Assembly (NCBI GenBank): GCA_943788295.1
Contig: CALSPS010000002.1
Location: 1 to 64,000, forward strand
DNA length: 64,000 bases
Direction of reading: 5' to 3'
From: MGIIa-L1 sp002502605
Lineage (GTDB): Archaea > Thermoplasmatota > Poseidoniia > Poseidoniales > Poseidoniaceae
In this document: positions 1 to 10,291 of the stretch, one piece after another
How positions within the stretch are numbered: the stretch's first letter is position 1
How the letters are laid out: each line of letters begins with the position of its first letter
Position numbers and translations under genes: made by a program
The notes under the pieces: generated by a model
Seen by the model: only the letters and a program-made list of their open reading frames with translations
Told to the model about the DNA's origin: nothing
The model's database searches: none

Positions 1-1
1 C

Positions 2-1051
2 AATAATGACGGTGGAACCGAATATCCTATTGAGGAACAAAGTGAACTTTGTAATCAATATGGGGGCGGAATTCCAACCATCGTGTTGGAGTGGGTAAAT
101 GAACATCCAGAAGAAGGCACAATGATTGCTAGAATTGGCCGTGAGATAAATGATCAAAACATTGGTTTCATTCCGCACAATGGGCTTGTCTACTCCCCCG
201 GAGATGATCTAAACCAGAATCAATATTTCATTGAATTAAATCGGTTGATGCATTTGGCAGACCCAGCCGGAGAAAACAACCATTCAGCAACTGTGTTTGA
301 AATCAGGGAAGAAGGTATTGATTTTGGAACGGAAATAGAGCGACCAGAACTTGACAACACTTCCCCCTCGGAGCAGATTAAAATCTTGGAATTAAGCGCA
401 TTTGAGTTGTCGCTCATTCCACATGACCCAGCACCTGAGGTTTTCGAGCAACTCCTCAACCACATTCAGGCCCGACCGAAGAAGCTCGAAGATGAGTATA
501 TTATCACTCGAATAGGCAATCATTGCTACTTTTTGCAAATCCCTTCTGCAAACCATGTCCTTGGTTTGCTCAAAGGAGACAATAACTGTGCGATTCCTTA
601 TTCCATTCGTGTTCGAGAAGATGCAATACCCCAAGTTCATCTTGAAAAACCGCTCCGCTACATAAGGTGGGGTGAACCAATTGATGAACTTCCTTTCGCC
701 TTTGTTTATGATGAACGATATGATGACTGGTGGGGTGACTTGTTCCACCCTGTTGTGGACATGGATGGCGAGGGGGATAATTTTGAAAGAGCCACCTTTG
801 GCGTGGATAATTTGGACGGCACTGGTGTAGATCTCGAAGGTGGATACCTTAGTTGCAATACTGGATTTGAAGATGCAGAACTTGTTGAATTGCATAAAAG
901 ACTGAGACCGTTCCTCATCGAATCACTAACTCCAATCGCTCCTATTGGCATCAATCAAACGCTACCAGATTTGCCAGAGTATGCCTTGTTGGGGCGGTTT
1001 GCGAACCAGGCAAGGCGGGAATGCGATTCAAACTGGATTCCGCTTCAGTGA
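2..1051 (+). CDS. Unknown protein, 5' end truncated by the window edge (first visible gene of defence-like operon)
   Basis: The reading frame is open from base 2 to the TGA at 1049-1051, so at least 349 codons are present and the true start lies outside the window. A GTG at 83 is an in-frame internal codon and need not be a start. The protein is acidic and soluble, with no membrane segment or signal peptide and no motif I recognise. It contains aromatic, acidic stretches such as YDERYDDWWGDLFHP about two thirds along. It is followed with overlap by the next unknown gene and then by the helicase and PLD genes on the same strand, so it is probably part of the same anti-phage-type operon. No function can be assigned from sequence alone. 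Confidence 0.75.
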   Translation, partial: NNDGGTEYPIEEQSELCNQYGGGIPTIVLEWVNEHPEEGTMIARIGREINDQNIGFIPHNGLVYSPGDDLNQNQYFIELNRLMHLADPAGENNHSATVFEIREEGIDFGTEIERPELDNTSPSEQIKILELSAFELSLIPHDPAPEVFEQLLNHIQARPKKLEDEYIITRIGNHCYFLQIPSANHVLGLLKGDNNCAIPYSIRVREDAIPQVHLEKPLRYIRWGEPIDELPFAFVYDERYDDWWGDLFHPVVDMDGEGDNFERATFGVDNLDGTGVDLEGGYLSCNTGFEDAELVELHKRLRPFLIESLTPIAPIGINQTLPDLPEYALLGRFANQARRECDSNWIPLQ

Positions 1052-3333
1052 ATTACCGCCACCAGATAATTGCTGTCTCGGCGTCAATTCTCGACGGCAA
1101 TTACAGAAGATACCCTCAGTTTAAAGATGAAGAAATTGGCACTTGGTATAGAAGATAATCAAGCCAATGCCCGGGGGGAATATTATCTTCGACCAGCTCA
1201 AAACGATCGAGGAAATGTGCTTACTTCCAATAATCAAATCGCCCCGTGGGCACTTGTCCTCGTGACCGGGCCAGGACGCCTTTTAGAATTGCAGATGGAG
1301 CAACTCAATACCGCTAGTGAACGGGTCGCTCTTCGAAGACTTTGGCGCCGGTACATGGCCGAAATCAACCCACCAACTGGCGCTCAAAATAATTCCGATC
1401 GTTTTTGTCGCGCCTATGATGTCGTTTTCGGAGGGGATGGCGGGACCACAGCGTATCGCTTACATTCACGCAGAATAAGTCATGCGCCACCGGGGGAGTC
1501 TCCCCAATTGAATTTGAACGACGATAATACACCAAGACTGCTTACCTCACCTATCTTTGAGGAATTCAGGGACAAAAGGCATCAGCCGTTTTACCGGAGC
1601 CAGATTCGATTGGATAATTTAGGAACAGTCCTCAACTTGGACGCACCTACGTTGTTCCCCATTCCAGATGATTTCAATTTACCCGATAATGTGGATTTGG
1701 AATTAATCGAGCTTAACGATGAAGAAATTGCAGAGATTAACCAACTCGGGAGCAATCCATTTGAGGGTCAAATAGATAATTTCTTCACAAATCTTCGGAA
1801 TCTTCAACCGGAAGACCAGTTGGTTTGGTTAGGCCTTTTGGCAAGTGCCTATTCAAGGGGTTTAATTCGCGACGTCAATTGGAATCGTGTTGTTGTTCGG
1901 AAATACAAACAGAGTCTATTGTCGGAATTTAATGCAAGACCTCGATGTTGATGACTTCGATGAACAGTTTGTAGAGTTCTTGGATGGCGCGGGTGATGAT
2001 CATGCGCTTCTATGGAATCAATTCAGCAGAACAAATGTGTACTACAATCATCAGCAAGCAGACTTGTTGGAAAACTATGGTGGACTTCAAATGCGTCGCA
2101 TAGATTTCGCCAACACCTATGGGGTGCAGTATGGACCTGTTGAACTACACATGCTCTTCGGAGAGAATGATATACAATACATTTTGGAGAAGGATTATCA
2201 ATGGTTAGAGGCCCATGACAAGGATGGCCATCTGCTGAGGTGTGCTTCAGAAAACATGCTCATTTTAGATTCAAATCTTGTTGAAAGACTTCACGATCTG
2301 GGTGCCCAAATTCAGCATTATGATGTACGTGATTTTATCATTTTCAACACGTGATTTAGAGGCTTATGATGCCATTGATCTACCAGTTAATCTAGCATAT
2401 GTAGGACAAATGGTGCCTAGATACTTCGAAGGCTATGTTGTGGAATATGTTCAATCTGCCTTAGGAAACTTTGACCAAGCGTTTCAATTTGGTCCATCAG
2501 GTGTGAAAATCCTCATTGGAGAAGGCCTGGAGAACAGAACAATTCGTTTGATCTCCAATGATGACGTTCATTGGTCGATAGAACAACATATCTTCGTTAT
2601 GGAAGCCCTATACAAAAAAATGAATCAGTCTAATCCACCACCTCGTCTGAATGTGGTTCAGTATGAGCATCCTTGGGACTGGTTCACTGGGGCGAATCAC
2701 CAGGAAGTCGAAGACGGAAAGATGAATTTCGCTCAGCGATACTGCCGAATAACTTCCCTCGAGCAACTCCATCCGGGCGGTTATGGCGGGGATGTGTTTG
2801 AAAATTTGCATCAAGTAGAACGCCATCTCGACCGTCTGATAGGACTATACTCAAACAAAGAACCGCTGCTCAACAATACAATTTCTCATGCCAGAGAACG
2901 ATACCGTGGATTGCATACGATCCGAACAACGGCTGCTTTGCCTGCAACACACGAGCACGAACAGCAACTGAACCGGCCCGTATCCATTCCACGATGGATG
3001 TTGGGTGTTCAAGATCCAATTGGTCAACATGCTCTCGGCGATACCCTTTATGTTTCGGAAATGGAGGTCATGTCCTTCCGTCGCTTTGCTGATCACCATC
3101 CTCATCAACCGGCGTATGATTTCCATCCGGATGCAAAGGATATCATTCGCAATCGACTCTTTGCTGAAGGAAACGCTGGCTGGTTTGGTGGCCAGGAGTT
3201 AGATGAATTATTCACCTTTGAGGGTATCTTCATAAGTTCCTCCGGCAACCCGGAAAACGGTTGCCTTTGGAAAGTGCATGCGCTCCACATTCTTGCCTAC
3301 TTAACTGCCGAAAATTTTCAAGGAGGAAACTAG
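1021..3333 (+). CDS. Unknown ~769-aa protein of the defence operon, split by three +1 frameshifts
   Basis: Four protein-like segments follow one another in frames shifting +1 each time: ATG 1021 to about 1150 (MRFKLDSASVNYRHQ...), then to about 1940, then to about 2340 (ending HYDVRDFIIFNT), then on to TAG 3333 (resuming RDLEAYDAIDLPVN). Removing three bases makes the length an exact multiple of three (769 aa). The breaks fall in the middle of continuous-looking sequence, so I read this as one gene. If called separately the pieces are about 1070/1127-1951, 1932-2354 and 2320-3333. The start overlaps the preceding gene by 31 bases, with a purine-rich stretch just before the ATG. The stop abuts the GTG start of the helicase. 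I recognise no domain. By position it could correspond to DrmE of class 2 DISARM, which is inference only. Confidence 0.65.
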
Positions 3334-6300
3334 GTGCCACACGACAATTTTCTAAGATTTGAAGGAGATGCAATCTCAAGAGACCTGCCTATACTCGAGC
3401 AAATCTACCACTTTGAATCAAGTAGAATCTCGGGCTCCCATGGAGGCGGGCGCCGTCATACCGTTCTGCGTTGGGAAAAGCAGCAAATGCTTGATTATCT
3501 CTGTGATAAGTTCCCTGAGCAACACGACCAAATTGATGGGATTCTCGATGATTTAATCAATCACATGGTTGATGAAAAGCATATGATGAGGTATACATCG
3601 GGTGCAGCCACATACCATTCCACCAGAGTTGGGGAGTTGGTCCGTAACATCACTTGTCTTCACGAGTTTCAGCAACGAGAAAGTGGACAAGAGGACGATG
3701 AAATCGTTGGCAAGCGGTATTCCATTATGGATGGCATACGATGGGAGCCAAGACTCCGATACGGGCCTGCTCGAAACATTCCTGCCTCTTTGATTGTTGA
3801 AAATTTGCGAAATCAATTCTCTGCAGACCACGAGCTCCCAAATGGTGTTTCTCTTGATGATGCTTTGATCGATTTAGATTATGTGTTAAGGGCTTACGAC
3901 CAAAAATTCAATGGGAATTTGATGTTCTCGCAGTTTCAAGCCGACAGCATTGTCATTGAGTTGATTCACTCTTGGAAAGGTCACATGAGTCCCCTCGTGT
4001 TGACAGCCGGTACAGGAATGGGTAAGACCATTGCGTTCACCATTCCAGTGCTTACAGACGCACTTATTCAGAACCGCGGCGCAGGGCGAAGGCTCTGTTC
4101 ACAACTGCTCCTCTATCCACGAAATGATCTGGCCAAGGATCAATTTTCAGAGATTGAATCAGTGATTAAACATCTGAATCATTTGCTCGCAGAAGGCGGA
4201 CAAATCTCTCGCTCGATTGGTATTGCAATAGATGCAGCTAGCCTCATCGGAACTGAAAGGCAGTATTATCCAACGGTCCAGGGAGGCCAAGAACTTGGCT
4301 GGGGTGTTGGCGGGGGTAATGTCTACAATTCGGCTTCAGAGATTTATGGTGGCAATCGACCGGCTGCAATTGTTGCTTGCAGTATAGAATCGTTCAGGCG
4401 AAGGCTGAAAATAAGACCTGTTGTTGAGGGCCTTCAACTTGGCTTGAAGCGAATTGTAGCGGATGAAGTCCACTTGAGTTCTGGCACTCAGGGCGCCCAC
4501 ATTTCCAATATTCTAAAACGATGCAAGAAGACGTTTGGGCATACTGAACGAAGGCCGATTTCATTCGTTGGTGTCAGTGCGACCATCGCAAAACCGAGGA
4601 AGCATGTTTCGAAATTATGGGATGACCGGGAAGATGACGAGCGAAAGGTCAGGCACGTTGATGCAAGTTCCTCTCTGCAAATGGAGCCGATGGGTATCTT
4701 ACACCATATCATGGCCAAAGACAGACAGCATGCTTCTTCAATTGGTTCACTTGTCGACATTACTTCCGCTGTGGTCCACCATCGTCGCGTGGCTTCCATG
4801 GAACGCCCAGCCCTGTACAAGGATTTGCAGAAAACAATCGGTTTTGCTGACAGCCACGAAATTGTTGGCAATTGGTACTCATACATGCTGGACAACGAAG
4901 TGACTTCGTCGGCTGCAAGAATGCCGAATCATGAAACGTCCATGCGACGACCATACAATCAATGGCATGATTCACCTTTGAATTGTCACGAAGGAGGTCA
5001 AGAGGTTTGCACCTCGTGCAGAAGCGGCACGTATCATGAAACTCCAATCACTGTTTCAATGAATCAAATTGAGTTGATTAGGACAGACAGGCTACCTCAA
5101 GAGGTCGAGGAACGCTTTGATCTTAGGTTTAAAACATCTGATTCGTTTAATATCACGGATGATGGAGAATTTGTAATTAAAGGTCTCGACACCTGTCCCC
5201 ATCTCGAATCTGGCACCTGCTGGTGGTTTGTTCCACGCACGGGCGAATTAGAGGTGCGACCCGGAGATCAAAATGCTTTCAGTTTCAAAGAGAGCGTTCG
5301 AGTAAAACGACATACTTCGAAAACCCAAGATGGAAACAACGACCAACTGGGTGGAGCAGACCATTCCTTCAGGGAAAGGGCAACGCAGGGTGCCTATCCA
5401 CCCCCTCCTAACAACCTAGCAGGAGCTGCGGTGAACTATAATCATCAAATTAAACACGATGTGGCGATTGCAACACCAACATTGGAGGTTGGTGTTGACA
5501 TGAATTCTGTGACAGAGGTCATCACCCACAAAGCAATTCGAAACATCTCTTCTTATCGACAAAAAGTTGGTAGGTCTGGACGTGAACGCGGTACAGATGC
5601 ATTGGCCGTGACTCTGTTGTCAGCAAGCGGTCAAGACTTCCATCATTATCGTTCGATGCGAAGATTAGTTGATGCAAAAATTTCGGATCCGATTCCAATT
5701 GCCTCTGCAAATCGTACGGTGCTTTCTTCAGAAGCCTATGATGCAGTGATCGATTACATCACGACTCATTCAGACTTGCCCCTGATTGAATACATTGGGG
5801 CTCGGGGAATTCACCATCCTTCTTCACTCGAATTGGATGAGAACCTCAGACTCTGTATGGATGCCATCTATAATGAGAACACTGAACAAAGCGTACATGC
5901 TTGCTATGTCTATGTTCGTGATTCGCTTCGAGATGGTTTACCAGCGGCTCAAGTGCACAGGGCGATAGAGGCAGTGTGGACTCATTTTGACAAGTTGCTT
6001 ACCCCAATTCGTCAAAGCGCTGAAGGTGAACACATCAGCGCCTTAAGGTATGTAGCGGCTTCAAATTCCGGACAGCATATTCCAAATTTTGATCCCAATC
6101 TTGAGGCATGGCAGCAACTTCAGGGCGCAGTTCCTCTTTTGGCGACAATGCTGACACCGAATGCTTTGGAAGAACTGAATGGAATCATTGAATGCAAAAT
6201 GGTTGACAAGTTTGTAGAATTCGCTGCCGGATATCCCATTCTGCAAGCATTTAGCGAACAATTCCAAACTGCCCCAGATCAAGATCCCTTTGCAGAAGAA

Positions 6301-8517
6301 GTCACTCAATTATGCAATTTGGAAGATTCACATTACGTGACGACTTATCTTAGTACCCTTCTACGCGCCTTATCTTCAATGAAGCGGAGCGCTCCATTCA
6401 TCTCGCAAGAGACACTGTTCCTCAACCCCCACGAAGCCGCTGTAGAAGTTCGGCATGAAGCAGGCAATTACAGTAAGACGGAGTTGATTACTGCTGCAGA
6501 TGCTCTACAGTATACACTCCCCGGTATGTGGACCCACCGTTTATTCAAGGCACAACGGTTCTATGTTTGCTCCGGACGCCAAGCAATAGAACATTTTGAT
6601 TTTCCCGGAACTGGGAGATTTCGAATGCAAATGGATTCCCAGATTGAAAATGGTAGACCTCCAGAATTTGACAATTATGGAACCATTTCGAATCAGGAAG
6701 TTGCTCAAACGCCTTCGTTGCTTGACATTACTCCTTTCACAGGAATGCAATTGAAACAGTTAACGCGAATTTTTGTTCAGACCGATAAAGGAGTTGAAGG
6801 AAAACCAAACACAGTGGAATTCCGTCCAGATGCCCCATACAACAAACAACTTGTTTCGACTATGGATGTCGAAAGTGGGAACCAGTTCCCATCCCGCAAG
6901 AAACGGCCAACAAGTTATTCGATTTCTTGGACATTTGCTCAACCTGATGATGAGGGAATCCCGTCTCAAACATATCAGATACCATACACAGAGGCAGGAG
7001 AGCACGGTGTTAGATCGGTAAGCGTTCTCAATCATCCATTGATGAATACCATCTTCAGCCATGTCAACTTCCACAAAAGAATGAACGTCAAACGAATTGC
7101 ATTTGGCGTCTCTCGAAGCAACAATGTCATTCTCCAACCTTTCAAAAACGGACATGATATCGCGTTTGTGGATAACTTTTCCACAAGCGGTTTCCGCTTC
7201 CTTCTCAATGAGGAATTTGTAAACAAGGGGGCTTCTGGTTTCATCTCAAGAACAAATCCGTTCGATGGAACAACGCTCCAGATTATCAGTTTCTGGATGT
7301 TGTCACAACCGGAATTCAAAAATCAAGGGGTAAATTCGTTCCTTGTTGAAGCTTACATAGACGCTCTCGTCGACGAGGTCTGGTCAGTTGGGACAGAGAA
7401 TGTTCCAGAAAACGCCTTCCCTCGAACGACAGAAGAATTCTTAGATTTGTGGCTCAATAACGGCCATGCAGTGGATCAACAACGGCTTCAGCTTCGCTTT
7501 GAACAAGACAAAGTGGCGGATGATTTGCTTGAAGGTTATTTGGAAGACTTACAAGAATTGATGGGACTTATTGGACAATCATCGACGTACATCCTTCGAA
7601 ATTGGGAACAAATTGCTCACAATTGGTACACTTCGACCTGTGGAAATACGCTTGGCTTAATGGTAGCAGAATCTATCGCAGAATTCGCAGGCGTTCAAAC
7701 GACAAGCATCGCTTATACCTTCGACTGGAACGCCGAATCCAATGAACTCGAAATATTGGTGTTCGATAATGAAGCAGAAGGGAACGGTGCTTGTGATTTA
7801 GCAAACACCTATTTTGCAATGCCGATTTCAATTCAAGACATTGCCCAGCATCTTGGTGAAACGAATTTACCGTCGCAATCTCTCGTTGATGTGATTGAGC
7901 GGCGTGCTGCAGTGTGTGAGGAACATTACATCCATTCAGCAGCAATACAAGACGAAATCCCAAGTGGTACGAAGCAAAGCGATCAGAAGGAGATTGAAGA
8001 ATTACAGTACAGATACCGGGAGACATGGGACGAATTGAATATCCAAAGTTCAAGCGAGGCAGGACTCCACTTCCGCCGTCGTTTCGCTGAAACGGGAGCA
8101 CAGCACGGTGAGGCGATGAATCAAGAACAACGAACGAAGATGCTTGACCTCGAACTTGCTCTTGACGTTTGTGCTCAATCATGCCCGTCATGCAAAGGCG
8201 ACGATTCATTGAATGCCTTCCCAACCCATCTCTCAAAGTATACAACGAACCGCAGCGTGATCGATGTGGCTTTGGGTGCGTGGCATGAGCGAGAAGGATA
8301 TCTTCGCAGTCATAGTGACAGAGCCTTCATTGAGGAAGGCTCAGGACATCCGGTACCTAGCGGACTTGTGTGGCATATTGTTCACCCTCAAACAGGCATG
8401 ACTGTCATGCACAATGCTGTGCACTATCCATCACCTCCAATTGGGTATGCTTTCCAACGGGGGCAAGAAATGCCTGATGTTTTGGAGTTAAACACCCGTA
8501 TTATGGACGTGATCTGA
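3334..8517 (+). CDS. Large SF2 helicase with C-terminal DUF1998-type region (DrmA/DrmB-fusion or DruE-like)
   Basis: 1727 aa. Helicase motifs are clear: Walker A GTGMGKT near residue 227, DEVH near 375, SAT near 413, a motif V-like TPTLEVGVDM near 713 and motif VI QKVGRSGRERG near 745. Two cysteine pairs (CHEGGQEVCTSC and CPHLESGTC) lie between the two helicase lobes. The C-terminal part resembles DUF1998: EILVFDNEAEGNGACDLA near residue 1475 and a zinc-type CAQSCPSC near 1613. In DISARM the helicase (DrmA) and DUF1998 protein (DrmB) are usually separate, whereas Druantia DruE carries both in one chain. It starts with GTG immediately after the previous stop, and its TGA shares a base with the next ATG. 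It likely translocates on foreign DNA. The helicase call is firm and the system name is inference. Confidence 0.85.
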   Translation: MPHDNFLRFEGDAISRDLPILEQIYHFESSRISGSHGGGRRHTVLRWEKQQMLDYLCDKFPEQHDQIDGILDDLINHMVDEKHMMRYTSGAATYHSTRVGELVRNITCLHEFQQRESGQEDDEIVGKRYSIMDGIRWEPRLRYGPARNIPASLIVENLRNQFSADHELPNGVSLDDALIDLDYVLRAYDQKFNGNLMFSQFQADSIVIELIHSWKGHMSPLVLTAGTGMGKTIAFTIPVLTDALIQNRGAGRRLCSQLLLYPRNDLAKDQFSEIESVIKHLNHLLAEGGQISRSIGIAIDAASLIGTERQYYPTVQGGQELGWGVGGGNVYNSASEIYGGNRPAAIVACSIESFRRRLKIRPVVEGLQLGLKRIVADEVHLSSGTQGAHISNILKRCKKTFGHTERRPISFVGVSATIAKPRKHVSKLWDDREDDERKVRHVDASSSLQMEPMGILHHIMAKDRQHASSIGSLVDITSAVVHHRRVASMERPALYKDLQKTIGFADSHEIVGNWYSYMLDNEVTSSAARMPNHETSMRRPYNQWHDSPLNCHEGGQEVCTSCRSGTYHETPITVSMNQIELIRTDRLPQEVEERFDLRFKTSDSFNITDDGEFVIKGLDTCPHLESGTCWWFVPRTGELEVRPGDQNAFSFKESVRVKRHTSKTQDGNNDQLGGADHSFRERATQGAYPPPPNNLAGAAVNYNHQIKHDVAIATPTLEVGVDMNSVTEVITHKAIRNISSYRQKVGRSGRERGTDALAVTLLSASGQDFHHYRSMRRLVDAKISDPIPIASANRTVLSSEAYDAVIDYITTHSDLPLIEYIGARGIHHPSSLELDENLRLCMDAIYNENTEQSVHACYVYVRDSLRDGLPAAQVHRAIEAVWTHFDKLLTPIRQSAEGEHISALRYVAASNSGQHIPNFDPNLEAWQQLQGAVPLLATMLTPNALEELNGIIECKMVDKFVEFAAGYPILQAFSEQFQTAPDQDPFAEEVTQLCNLEDSHYVTTYLSTLLRALSSMKRSAPFISQETLFLNPHEAAVEVRHEAGNYSKTELITAADALQYTLPGMWTHRLFKAQRFYVCSGRQAIEHFDFPGTGRFRMQMDSQIENGRPPEFDNYGTISNQEVAQTPSLLDITPFTGMQLKQLTRIFVQTDKGVEGKPNTVEFRPDAPYNKQLVSTMDVESGNQFPSRKKRPTSYSISWTFAQPDDEGIPSQTYQIPYTEAGEHGVRSVSVLNHPLMNTIFSHVNFHKRMNVKRIAFGVSRSNNVILQPFKNGHDIAFVDNFSTSGFRFLLNEEFVNKGASGFISRTNPFDGTTLQIISFWMLSQPEFKNQGVNSFLVEAYIDALVDEVWSVGTENVPENAFPRTTEEFLDLWLNNGHAVDQQRLQLRFEQDKVADDLLEGYLEDLQELMGLIGQSSTYILRNWEQIAHNWYTSTCGNTLGLMVAESIAEFAGVQTTSIAYTFDWNAESNELEILVFDNEAEGNGACDLANTYFAMPISIQDIAQHLGETNLPSQSLVDVIERRAAVCEEHYIHSAAIQDEIPSGTKQSDQKEIEELQYRYRETWDELNIQSSSEAGLHFRRRFAETGAQHGEAMNQEQRTKMLDLELALDVCAQSCPSCKGDDSLNAFPTHLSKYTTNRSVIDVALGAWHEREGYLRSHSDRAFIEEGSGHPVPSGLVWHIVHPQTGMTVMHNAVHYPSPPIGYAFQRGQEMPDVLELNTRIMDVI

Positions 8518-9644
8518 TGCCAGTTTATCATAGCGGACAATCGCGGCTTGTGTGGCATGCGATTTTTGAATCTGCTTTACGCGCAGACAGCATTGAACCA
8601 CAGGACAGGAAAATCACTCTGATTTCGCCATGGATTAGCGATCTGACCTCTTCAAAATCAGGTTGGAGCACGAACGCTATTGATTCAGCAATGAATGATT
8701 GGGAAGGTAGCGTAGAATCATTGAGTGATGTCTTGGGTGCTCTCGTTCACAGAGGCTTTGAAGTCACAGTTGTGACGCTCTCCACAACTGGCAAATGGTT
8801 AAGGAAAAAGGTTGACGATAAGCTTGAGCATGAGATTGAGTTCATGAAAAAATTGACAACTCGTGGTGTGACTTGCCTTATTAGCGATAACATTCACATG
8901 AAGTACATTTCAACACCGTTTTGTATTCTCTCAGGCTCATTGAATTTGTCCTTTAATGGCGTACATGGAAGAAACCAAGAGGCGACAAACCTGTTTTATC
9001 ACGGCACTCCAGATTATGATGGCGCTCTTCTCGGCATCAATAATGTCCTAGTGGGTGCTAGAGATTATCAACCTGTAGATGGTTATTCTATTGCAGATTG
9101 GTCCCTTCCTGAGTTTGATTGGTTTCTCGAGGAGATTGAGTCGCTGCCCGCCTCAGAGGGTGTAGACTCGGACCTTGAGGGACAGGACCCCATTGCTTCA
9201 CCTGATGCCGAGGAAACATGTACTGAAAACCCATACACACCAACCGAAATGCGAAATGGTCCAATCTCACAAGATTCTCCCCATGTTCATCAATACCTTT
9301 GTGCCAAATTCATTCAAATTCTCCAACGGATTGGGAGTTATGTTCTTTCTTCTCTGAATGGGAAAATGGATCTGGACGCATATACAGGGCTCGAAGATGC
9401 AATTAGTCCAACACTGGGTCATCCAGACATTGGCGAGATTCTCCCGTCGATAAATGGAATCCTTCTCGGATTGTCAGAAGAACAATTTCCTTCGCATACA
9501 GGCGATGAATTGGGGTTACTCGTTACCGAATTACGCGGGATTTCGCGCTCGGTATTTTTACAGCAAGGAGACACAGTACGACTCACACAAGCACTTGATT
9601 CTATCGAGCATAGATATCATCTCATTATAACTAGGGGAGTATGA
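8517..9644 (+). CDS. Phospholipase-D-fold protein (DrmC/DpdK-like), likely nuclease of the defence operon
   Basis: 375 aa. The N-terminal half has a PLD-superfamily pattern: LISPWISD near residue 38, then a strand ending VTVVTLST, and one HxK-type motif HMKYISTPFCILSGSLN near 126-142 followed by an asparagine and GRNQE. One HKD-like half-site per chain suggests dimerisation, as in PLD-type nucleases such as DrmC of DISARM or DpdK of the 7-deazaguanine modification system. The C-terminal 200 residues are acidic and of unknown fold. Its ATG overlaps the stop of the helicase gene by one base, so the two are translationally coupled. A nuclease or DNA-binding role beside the helicase is inferred from family and context. 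Confidence 0.75.
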   Translation: MPVYHSGQSRLVWHAIFESALRADSIEPQDRKITLISPWISDLTSSKSGWSTNAIDSAMNDWEGSVESLSDVLGALVHRGFEVTVVTLSTTGKWLRKKVDDKLEHEIEFMKKLTTRGVTCLISDNIHMKYISTPFCILSGSLNLSFNGVHGRNQEATNLFYHGTPDYDGALLGINNVLVGARDYQPVDGYSIADWSLPEFDWFLEEIESLPASEGVDSDLEGQDPIASPDAEETCTENPYTPTEMRNGPISQDSPHVHQYLCAKFIQILQRIGSYVLSSLNGKMDLDAYTGLEDAISPTLGHPDIGEILPSINGILLGLSEEQFPSHTGDELGLLVTELRGISRSVFLQQGDTVRLTQALDSIEHRYHLIITRGV

Positions 9645-9647
9645 TTC

Positions 9648-10286
9648 ATGAAGTTCTTAGTCCACCCAAACCCTCAATCAATCGAGTTCGAGAGCACAGT
9701 ATTATCCTCCTTGAAGCATTTTGAGTCGTTAAGAATACCAACTCATAACAGATGGAAAAGAGATCCCAAAATTGTCATTCAGTCTTTTTTGAAACGTATA
9801 ATTTTGGAACAATCCGGAAAAATTTGGCCAGAAATCAAACGACTTGATGATGTTTCAGAATGGCCTAAGCGCCTGAGAAGCACCCTATCTGGTGCACAAT
9901 TCGGAAATGATGTAAGCGGTAAAAAATTCATCATTTTACCAATTTTTATCCATTCAAATGGCACTGAAAAGGTTCTTTTGGCACTTCAGACATTGTATAA
10001 TCAAAGATTCATTGATTACGTGATTCTATTCGTTGTTGGGAAAGAACTCAAGCGCATCACTGATGGTATTATGAGTTCTGAACTCACTCAAGAATCAATG
10101 GATTGCTATCGAGCAGTGTTTACGATGCCTTTGCTCTTAGTTGAGATTGAAGCGGTGGATTTCTTCGACATGCGCACCTACAGGCATGACAAACAATTTT
10201 GGGAAACTTATCTTAAAGATTCCAAAACATTCCAAAAAATGCTTACAGAACACCCGATCATCAAAAGAGAAATCGGATTAGGTTGA
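9648..10286 (+). CDS. Unknown 212-aa protein ending the helicase-PLD operon
   Basis: 212 aa, starting at ATG 9648 three bases after the PLD gene stop, so it is very probably cotranscribed. It is lysine-rich and basic overall, with alternating hydrophobic strands (FIILPIFIHS, YVILFVVGKELKRI, LLLVEIEAVDFFDM) that suggest a small alpha/beta fold. There is no signal peptide, transmembrane segment or zinc motif. The strand pattern with a conserved-looking E-x-E is compatible with, but does not prove, a restriction-endonuclease-like fold. The gene converges on the damaged cytosine methyltransferase, leaving about five bases between the two stops. By eye it is the most AT-rich gene of the island. 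I do not recognise the family. Confidence 0.7.
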   Translation: MKFLVHPNPQSIEFESTVLSSLKHFESLRIPTHNRWKRDPKIVIQSFLKRIILEQSGKIWPEIKRLDDVSEWPKRLRSTLSGAQFGNDVSGKKFIILPIFIHSNGTEKVLLALQTLYNQRFIDYVILFVVGKELKRITDGIMSSELTQESMDCYRAVFTMPLLLVEIEAVDFFDMRTYRHDKQFWETYLKDSKTFQKMLTEHPIIKREIGLG

Positions 10287-10291
10287 TGAAC

